Below the pieces are notes generated by a model. It worked only from the letters and a program-made list of their open reading frames with translations, had not been told where the DNA came from and ran no database searches. Positions 1 through 8,200 of a stretch of 11,864 bases of DNA are shown here, one piece after another; the stretch's first letter is position 1; each line of letters begins with the position of its first letter. The DNA is from Elusimicrobiota bacterium (GTDB lineage: Bacteria > Elusimicrobiota > Elusimicrobia > Elusimicrobiales > UBA9959). The position numbers were made by a program, and so were the translations under genes. Location: positions 1 through 11,864 of the forward strand of contig DMXM01000031.1 in the NCBI GenBank assembly GCA_003482905.1, in the 5' to 3' direction.

Positions 1-341
1 TAGCCAGCCGCGCCCACCACCACGCCCGAGCCGGTGTTGGGCGCCTGCCGCCCGGTATGGGTTTCTGGCCTGCCGGCCCGGTGCGGCTCCGTGGGGAAAA
101 AGTAGCGCCCGAACATCTCTTCCGGCTCGCGTTCCAGCGGCGCCCCGTCCTCCAGAAGCCCGCTGCCGGCGGTGATCGCCGCCACGGCGGGCTTAACGCC
201 GGCCGCCGCCCGTACGAACGCCTCCTGCAGGTTCAGGGCTTCGGCGGGCGCGGCCCAGGCCTTGGGGGCCGGCTCCGCCGAGGCCGGCGCTGGCAGGGCG
301 GCCGCGGCCGCCAGCATAACAAAGAGAGCGCGGTCTTTCAT
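1..341 (-). CDS. HtrA/DegP-type periplasmic serine protease, N-terminal part (cut by window edge)
   Basis: The visible 113 residues are the start of a trypsin-like HtrA/Do protease, a periplasmic enzyme that degrades or chaperones misfolded envelope proteins. A signal peptide runs over residues 1-22, with a probable cleavage site after ASA. Then come an HtrA-like first strand (AFVRAAAGVKPAVAAIT, about 41-57), an acidic and aromatic stretch (EPEEMFGRYFFP, about 72-83) like the LA-loop of Do proteases, and GSGVVV (104-109), matching the conserved GSGF/V strand before the catalytic His. The His-Asp-Ser triad and the PDZ domains lie beyond the window, so activity cannot be judged. The ATG lies one base after the stop of the upstream secretin gene and has no clear Shine-Dalgarno sequence, so translation is probably coupled. 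As third gene of the operon it may serve the giant exported protein; that role is inferred. Confidence 0.82.
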   Translation of the reverse strand, partial: MKDRALFVMLAAAAALPAPASAEPAPKAWAAPAEALNLQEAFVRAAAGVKPAVAAITAGSGLLEDGAPLEREPEEMFGRYFFPTEPHRAGRPETHTGRQAPNTGSGVVVGAAG

Positions 342-342
342 C

Positions 343-2274
343 TTAATACCAGAGGAAACCGAGCACGCGCTTGATAGCGCCTATCATGCTGTCGGAGTTG
401 TGCCATGCGTCCAGGTGCAGGTCGCCGCTCTGGAATTCCTTGTAATACCTGCCCTTGTAGATCTCCTCGTAGACCGCGTCCAGGTTGTCCTTGGTGTCCA
501 GCCCTTCCTTGGCCTTCAGGGCCTTCAGGTGCGCCACCGCCGCCGGCCCTTTGCGCATAGCTTTCCTCAGCTCCTTGGCTTCGGCGGGGGTCATGTGCTC
601 GGCGGCGCGGTGGGCCTTCTGGGGGCAGATCAGTATCATCACCGATTTCTTCATTTCCTGCTCGGTCTTGTTGGAGAAGAGCGACTGGATGAGGGGGATG
701 CTCTGCAGGAACGGAACGCCGCTCTTGGCCTTGGTGGTCTCGTTCTCGGACAGGCCGCTCAGTATCAGGGTCTCGCCGAACTTCATGACGGCCGTGGCGT
801 CCACGGAGGTCTTGGAGGTCTGGGAGAAATAGTTGAAGCCCAGCTTCTCGCTCCTGGCCTCTATGAAACTGCGGTCGGCGTGCACCTTTATGCGGATGGT
901 CTCGTTGTCCACAAAGGTGGGCGTGATGGAGAGGTTGATGCCCACCGGCACGTCCACCAGGGACCCGTCGGAGTTGTTGCTGTTGAGCTGCACGTGCAGT
1001 ACGGCGCCGGAATAGAACTGGGACGTCTGGTTCTCCACGGCCAGCAGCGAGGGTCTGGCCAGCACTTCGGCCTTGCTCACGCCGTCGTTCCAGATGTTAA
1101 GGTTGTAGGTCATGTTGTCCAGCGTGAAGGTGGGCGCCACGGTGGTGGAACGGCCCGACGCGCCGCCCGAGCCGCGCGCGTTGATGTATTTGTACGCGTA
1201 CAAAGTACCGGTCAGCGTGGCCTTCAGGCCGGCCAGCAGGTTTACGCCTTTGGACTGGCTGCGGCTTTCTTCCGTGCTAAGCAGCACCACGTCCACCAGG
1301 GTCATTTTAGGCTCCGCTTCGTCCAGCTTGGTGGCGGTACTGAAGGGGGCGGGGGCAGGCCCGGGCGGGATGTTCTGCGCCGTGTTTTCGTCGCTGTCGT
1401 CGTAGTTGTCTTCCTGGCCGGCCACGCTCAGCGGCTTGCCTTCCGCCTGTACCGGGGCCTTGAAAACCCCGGGGCTGGCCGCCTGCACTATGGCCGGGTG
1501 CCGCCGGTGAAAAGCCTTCCAGTCGTCTATCCTGTTCCTCAGGTAGGCGGTGGTCCATTCCTGGGAGGCGCCGCTGTTTTTTTTGCCGGCCTTAAGGCCG
1601 GTCAGCGCCTGGTACTTAAGGAACCCCTCTTCGGCCTCTTTGAAATCCCCTTTGGCGGCCCTGGTCAGCGCGGCTATGCGCCAGCCGGAAGGCTGCAGCG
1701 GGTCGAGGGCGACCGCCTTCTCCGCGGCCCAGCCCGCCGTTTCCAGGCTCTGCTCGTAGTAGGACGCCGTGGCCAGCGCCCGCAGGAATTCCGCGTCCCC
1801 GGGGACGTAGAGCAGGGCGTAGGAGAACTGGTTCTGCGCGTCCTTGTAGCGCTTCTGGGTGAAATAGACGTGGCCCAGAAAGTAGGAGGCCCAGTAATTA
1901 TCCGGGTCGAAGCGCAGCGCCGTGGCGTAGCCCGACTCGGCCAGGTCCAGCATGGCCTGGTCGCCGGAAAGCGAGCTTAGATGGTAGGCCAGGGCGTTGA
2001 GGAAGTGCAGGTTGCCGTTAACCGGGTCCACCCTCAGGCCGGCCGCCAGGCTTTTGCCGGCGTCGGCGTAGCGGCCCTTGCGGATGGCCTTGATGCCGGC
2101 CCGGATGGACGCGCTTACCTTGCTGTCCGACGGCCTGCGGGCCACGTCGTCCAGCATCCGGTCTACCGAGGGGTTCAGGGGGGCGCGCCGGGCCGTTTGG
2201 GCCGTGGACGCGCAGCCGCTGAACGCGGGGGCGAGAAGGAGCAGGCTGAGGAGGGAGGAGTTTATTTTTTTCAT
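343..2274 (-). CDS. TPR lipoprotein with C-terminal secretin (type II/III secretion channel) domain
   Basis: This 643-residue protein begins with a lipoprotein signal peptide; the likely lipidated residue is Cys21 in AFSGC. Residues about 55-225 are TPR-like helical repeats (for example GRYADAGKSLAAGLRVDP and KRYKDAQNQFSYALL). A Pro/Asp-rich linker follows at about 265-320. Residues about 322-552 match the secretin family: the lead-in strand VDVVLLSTEE, VLARPSLLAVENQ (404-416), DVPVGINLSITP (441-452), and the closing signature GVPFLQSIPLIQSLF (519-533). A helical tail of about 90 residues ends in FLWY. Secretins form multimeric outer-membrane channels. The usual N0/N1/KH ring domains are not evident, and TPRs stand in their place. 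I chose ATG 2274 because it gives a clean lipoprotein signal and overlaps the upstream stop as ATGA; the longer open frame up to 2592 only shadows the upstream gene. The nearest relatives may be CpaC/RcpA-like secretins. Export of the giant neighbour is inferred. Confidence 0.85.
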   Translation of the reverse strand: MKKINSSLLSLLLLAPAFSGCASTAQTARRAPLNPSVDRMLDDVARRPSDSKVSASIRAGIKAIRKGRYADAGKSLAAGLRVDPVNGNLHFLNALAYHLSSLSGDQAMLDLAESGYATALRFDPDNYWASYFLGHVYFTQKRYKDAQNQFSYALLYVPGDAEFLRALATASYYEQSLETAGWAAEKAVALDPLQPSGWRIAALTRAAKGDFKEAEEGFLKYQALTGLKAGKKNSGASQEWTTAYLRNRIDDWKAFHRRHPAIVQAASPGVFKAPVQAEGKPLSVAGQEDNYDDSDENTAQNIPPGPAPAPFSTATKLDEAEPKMTLVDVVLLSTEESRSQSKGVNLLAGLKATLTGTLYAYKYINARGSGGASGRSTTVAPTFTLDNMTYNLNIWNDGVSKAEVLARPSLLAVENQTSQFYSGAVLHVQLNSNNSDGSLVDVPVGINLSITPTFVDNETIRIKVHADRSFIEARSEKLGFNYFSQTSKTSVDATAVMKFGETLILSGLSENETTKAKSGVPFLQSIPLIQSLFSNKTEQEMKKSVMILICPQKAHRAAEHMTPAEAKELRKAMRKGPAAVAHLKALKAKEGLDTKDNLDAVYEEIYKGRYYKEFQSGDLHLDAWHNSDSMIGAIKRVLGFLWY

Positions 2275-5200
2275 TTTGTCAGTTCCAGTAGTGTGCTGTC
2301 GTTGGGGACTATGCTGCAGTCCGCTATACCCGCTTCCACGTCCTGGGTGGACCCCATGGGCGGGGCGGGCAGCGTCATGCAGGCGTTCCTGGGCGCGATA
2401 TAGAACTGGTCGGCGTTGGCCGACTTGGAGTTTATCCGCCAGAACATGTCTTCGCCGCGGTCGCAGGCCCTGATGGCCAGCGTGGCGGCTTTTTCCTGGG
2501 GATAAACACAGCCGCCGGTTTCGGTATGTACCAGCCGTATGTCCCCGTCCACCTCTTCGATGTAGTTGAACTTCTCGCTGCCTTCGCCGCACTTATGCGC
2601 GTAGAGTTTTATCTCTTTTTTCTCCGGCGCCAGCTGCAGCGCGTTCTCCGCGGCTTCCACCACGTCCAGGCACAGGCCGTTGGCCGCCTTTACCATGGAT
2701 TCCACCTTGTGCCAGGTGGGTTTTTCAGCGTCGGAGATATCCCTGAAGGTCTGGGAATCGGCGCCCAGGCAGCCGGTCCACTTGGCATAGGCCGACTCCG
2801 GGTTGGCGTTCTCCGTGTCGAAGTGCAGGCATTTCTGCGAAGCGCGGTTGACGATCTCGTCGTAGTAACCGTCCGCCGAGATGATCTTCCACTGCTCGTG
2901 CAGGTCGTCCGCGTCGCACTGGGCCAGGATCAAAGGCTCGAAGCCGTCCCTGTCGTCGCCTTTGCGGGCTTTCAGGCAGAGCCCCTTGTTCTTGAGCTCC
3001 ACGTAGCCCTCGGCGTCGTCCTTCAGGGCCGTCGTGCTCCACTGCTGCACGTCCGCGTCCTTGCAGGGCAGCTGCACCACGTTCAGGCCGTCCTTGGAGA
3101 CGGCCAGGCAGAGGCTGCTGTGCCCTATGGCGAGGTAAGTGTTCTGGTACTGCAGGCTGTTGGGCATCAGGTCGCTGACGTCCATCTGCTGCACCAGCTT
3201 CAGGTGTTCGTCGGACTGTTCCGCGAAGGCCTTCTTGTATTTGGCGGTGCCGCTGTCGAAGGTGTCCATTACGGCCTTGTACTTCTCCTCCTGGGCTTCC
3301 ACCGCCTGGCGCACGGCGTCTTCGGCGTCGGCTATCTGCGCCGCTATGTGGGAGTGCACCCACCGGGCCGCGTCGGGCGAGAGTTTGCTCAGGGCGTTCT
3401 CGGTCAGCTTGTCCAGGGCCAGCGCCGGCAGCAGCGCGAAGGACCCCGCGTCGAACTGGGCGTTGGCCTCGTTGACCGGGACCTTCACCGCGAAGTATTC
3501 GTGCATGGGGGCGCCCGCCAGCTTGAACTGCAGGTCCAGCACCAGCGGGTCGTTGTGGGTCACCATGTCCTTCAGGTCGCCCACTATAAAGGCCTTGTCT
3601 ATCTCCAGGGGCATGTCCGAAACGGCCTTCTCAAGCACGGTCTCCAGTTCCTTCAGCACAAAGTCTTCCACGTCCTCGGCTACCTTTACCACGGCCTGGG
3701 CCACCGAAAGACCGGCGCGCTCTATGTCGCGCTCGGCCAGCAGGGCCGCTACGCGCGGGTCCAGGTTGGCGGCGGCCGCCACGGCCTTCTTGGCGGCGTC
3801 CAGGGATTTCTCGGCCACTTCGTAGACCACCCAGGTGGAGGCGGCGGCTATGCGCCAGCCGGGGGAACAGGCCCAATGCGTCCACCGCGAACCGCAATGA
3901 TGGGCCTGGTGGTTCTCGTGGTCGTACCTGTCGTACAGGGAATCCACGCGGCGCTTGGCCGAATCCAGGGCGTCGTCGGCCCGGTCCTTGGCCTTCTGGT
4001 CCTCTTCCTTGAGCTTCTGGATCTTGGCGGTGAGCTGGTTTACCTTTTCCATCGCCTCGTTCAGGGCTTTGCCGTCGGCCTCGAATTTAGCCTTGGCGGA
4101 ATCCCGCAGCTCCTCCACGCCCTTCTTCACCTCGGCCTTCATCCACGGCACCAGCGTGGACTTGAACTCGCCCACCACGCTGATGCCGGCGTTCTTGTCG
4201 AAGGTGCCTTTCTTCAGGTCGAAGCCGTCCATGGTTACCGTCAGCAGCGCGTCGCCGAAGGCGCCCAGCTTCTCGGTCAGGTCGAAAGCGAAATGCGGCG
4301 GCTTGATGTCGATGGCCACGTGCTGCGGCGCGCCCAGCAGGGTTACGTTGGCGTTGATGACGTATTTGGGGTCCTGGTTAAGGGAAATGTCTATGGTGTT
4401 GCCGGTGAATTTCAGCACTTCCAGGTCGATGTCGCCGATAGCGCCTTTTATCCGCAGGCCCGCGGGCCCGCCGGCGCCGGTTACGTGGCCCAGGTCCCTG
4501 TTCATAAAGAAGAAGTTGCCGGCGAAGGCGAAGCCCTCGCTCACCAGCCCCAGCTGCGGGTCGCTCGCGCCCGGGGTGGCGAAGGCCAGCTGGGCGTTGT
4601 TGACCTGGAAGAACGGCACGGGGAGCTTGGCTATGCTGCCCTGCGGCACGCTCATCAGGGTTTCCGTTATCTCCATCAGGGCGGGGATGCTCAACGGGTT
4701 TACCTTGCCGGAGAAGGCCACGCCGTCGGGCAGGCCGTCCTCCAGGGGAACCTTCACGCTCATCGCCAGGTCCACGTCCACGCAGTCCTTGGACTTCAGG
4801 TCGTGGCAGTTGCCGTACTGCTGGTCGCCGGCCACGCCGAACTGCACCTCCCCCACGGGCGTTATGGCCACGTCCATCTTGACGTTATTGAGGGTAAGCC
4901 CCTTTATGCCGAAAGGCCGCGTCCAGGGCCCGTTCTTCTCGCCCAGTATCTTTACCCCGGCGCCGGCCTCGCCGAACTGCAGCTCTATGTCGGTGGTGAA
5001 ATCTAGAGTCTCCTTGCCGGCCTTTACCAGCACGGCGGTGCGCAGCCCGGCGTACAGGTTCTGTCCCGCCCACTGTATGAAGTAGGCCGGCGGCACCCCG
5101 GGCTTGAAGCTCATGATCTTGCCGGGCAGGCCCTTGGCCGCGCCGGCGTTCTGCATGTTCAGCGCCAGCATTACGCCGGGCGCGCCCTGGAACACGCCGG

Positions 5201-8200
5201 TGACGGCGCCCATTATGACCGCGTCGTCGTGCACGCCTATAGCGTTAAGCCCCTTGCCGGCCACGCCCATGGCGTTGGCGTCGAAAGCCGCCAGCAGGCC
5301 TATGCCCTCGGGCAGGGTTATGGGCGCGTTCGATCCCCCCAGGATGCCGTCGAACATGTCCCTGGCTATCACCCCAAGGGAATTGCGGTCCGCGTTCTTC
5401 AGGCCTTTTTCGGAAATGATCAGCGCCGCGTTGGGGATGGTCATGGCGGCCAGCGGCTTTACGGCCCTGGCCGCGGGGATCAGCTCCGTTATCCTGAAGT
5501 TCTTCTGGTTTATGGCGAATACCCAGTTATGCGCGGCTGCGGAGCCTGCGTTGAACAGGTACGCTTTAACTTTATTGCCGCCGATGACGGTTTTGGCCTC
5601 TATGCCGTTGGCCGACAGCTTCAGCTGGTCCAGCTCGAACTTGTCGCCGTAGGGGACGTTCTTGCCGCCGGGGAAATCGGCCAGGCGGAACTTGCCGTCC
5701 AGCTGGAAGTAATCCAGCGTTATCTTGCCGTCGGCGCGCTTGAGGTCGGCGGTAACGGCCACGTTCTTGCCGCCTATCAGCGCCGTGGCGAAGAAGGCCA
5801 GGCTGCTCCTGGCCTGCGCGGCCTTGCCGTCCAGCGCGAACTCGAAGCCGCCGTCGGCCAGGGTCAGGCCCTGCACGCCGAATGGCTGCTTCCACGTGCC
5901 TTCATAAAGCGCCAGCAGGCTTAAGCCCCCGCGCGCGCCTTTATCCAGGCTCACCAGGGCGTCCAGCTTCTCGCCTATGCCGGCGCCTACAATATCCAGC
6001 TGGAACTGCACGGAAACGTCCAGGTCTCCCTTGGGCTTGGTAGCGCTGATGGCCGCCGGTACGCGCGCCCACAGGCTGCTCTTGTTCCTGGCGTCGCCGC
6101 CTATGTTCAGGGTTACCGGTCCTTTTACGGCGACCATGCCCGCTATGGCTGGCAGGGCGGGCAGTGGCAGGTCCACGCTGAGGTCCAGGCCGGCCAGCAT
6201 GGCCTGCTTGTCGGCTTCGGCCAGGGCCGCGCCCGGGGTCATGCCTTTGAATGTATTGGGGGAAAGCGTGCCTTTTACGAATACGCTGGCCGGGGGCAGG
6301 CCTACGGTCTTGAAAGCGTCGGCGAGTTTGCCGGACTTAGCCACGCTGATAGTGGCGGCCAGGTTCACGCCCTCCGAAATATTCATGGACGTGTTGGCCG
6401 GCCAGTTCACCATATTGGGCAGGTCGCCGGGCAGTTCCGCGGCCGTTACCGCGCGCGCTGGCGAGCCCGCGGGCTGCATAATGAACAGCGCCTTCTCCAG
6501 CGAGAGGTCGTTGACCAAATGCCCCTGTGCCGCCGGGATGAAAGTGGCGGCCGAGAGCGAATTAAAGAAGACCGAGACATAGGCGCCTTCGGCGCCCTGG
6601 TTGGCGTGGGCGATAACGTCCACCTTCACGCCGTTCAGCCGGGCCTCGGCTTCCACGTTGGCGCCATCCAGGCTGAGTTTGTCCACGGCCACCGCGTTGA
6701 CCGCGGGCAGGCCGGCCAGCGGGGCGTAAATATCCGCCAGCACCAGGCCGTCCGCCGTTACGGTGGTTACGGGCTTGTCGCCCCGCGTGCGCGTGAACTT
6801 CACCGCTTTGCCGTTAAGCACGCCGTCCACCTGCACGGCCGCCGGGGTCACGCTGACCAGGTTCAAGGCCAGCGCGTCGAAGGCTTTAAGGCTGCCCGCC
6901 TCGGGCACTATGTCCTTAAGGGTAAGTCCCTCGCCGGCGGCGGTAAAGCCGGCCGCCGGGCCGAAGGATTTGGTCACGGAAACTTTCTTGCCGTTCAGCT
7001 TGCCGTCCACCACTATGGCGGCGGGGGAATAGGCCAGGCTGTCGAAAGCGAAAGCCTTAATAAAAGGCACGCCGTCCGCCTCGGGCACAAAGTCCGCCAG
7101 CCTCAGGTCGTCGCCGGTCACTTTTATGGTCTTGGCCGCGTTGTCCCGCACTACGGAGACGTTCTTGGCTTTCACCGCGCCGCTCACGGAAAGCGTCGTG
7201 TCCGTATATTCCAGCTTCAGGAAGGCGAAAGAGTTCAGCAGCGGTATCCTGGCGGTCTCCGGGATGAAATCGGCCAGCTTAAGACTGTCGCCGGTAACGG
7301 TGATGACCTTGGGGGAGAAGACCCACACCAGCTTGACCGCCTTCCCGTCTATGGTCCCGTTCACTTCTATCCGGTCCGGCCAGTGGAACAGGCTGCCGAA
7401 GGTGAACCACTTCAGGGCGGGCAGGTTAAGCGAGAACGGCACGCACGTCGGCAGGCTCAGGCCCAAACCGGTCATCTGTATGGAACTATCGGCGAAAGTC
7501 GCGGTTATGCCGACGGGTTTGCCGTCGACTTTGCCCGCGATAGAAGCGTCGGTGTCGGAGCGCTGCACGCTGTCCAGCGCGAAGGCGCTAACGCAGGGCA
7601 CCTCGGCCGCCTCGGGGATGAAGTCCACCAGGGTAAGGTTGTCCCCGGTCACGGCGAAATCCTGGGAATTCAGCGTCTTCTTCACGTAGACGGCTTTCTC
7701 GCCCACCTTGCCGGTCACGGTGATGTCGGTAAGGGTGGAGAGCAGGCTGTCGAACTTGAAGTTATTCAGGTAGGACCAGCCCGCCGCCTGCGGGACGAAG
7801 TCCTTAAGGAGCAGGTCGGCGCCGGTGATCTTGAAGGTGTTGGCGTCCAGGTCGGCGTCCACGCTCAGCGCTTTGCCGTCCACGTCGCCGTCCACCAGCG
7901 CGCCGTTGGGGCGCTGAACCACGCGCTTCAGGTCGAACTTCTGCAGGTAGGGCAGCTTGGCCGCCGCCGGCACAAAATCCGCCAGCTGCAGCGCGGACCC
8001 CGTCAGCGTGAACAGCTTAGTGGCGTTATCCTGCACCACCGCTATGTTCTTGCCGTTCACCGTGCCGGCCACTTTCAGCTCGGCCTCGGTGTAATCCAGC
8101 TCCAGGAAGGCGAAGCCGTTCAGGTAATTTATCTTGACCGCCGCCGGGATGAAATCCGCCAGCTTGAGGCTGTCGCCCTTCACCGTGAAGGCCTTTTCCG

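Noticed and set aside
172..1980. Long open frame on the plus strand opposite the secretin gene
   Set aside because: It is antisense to a clear gene; the peptide has low-complexity Gly/Val/Arg/His composition and no domain. Such frames arise opposite GC-rich coding DNA.
2275..2592. Possible 106-residue N-terminal extension of the secretin lipoprotein
   Set aside because: It overlaps the lectin end of the giant gene in another frame and would bury the lipoprotein signal; the ATGA junction marks the true start.
2526..5006. 826-codon open frame on the plus strand
   Set aside because: Antisense shadow of the giant gene, with biased composition and no recognisable domain or start signals.
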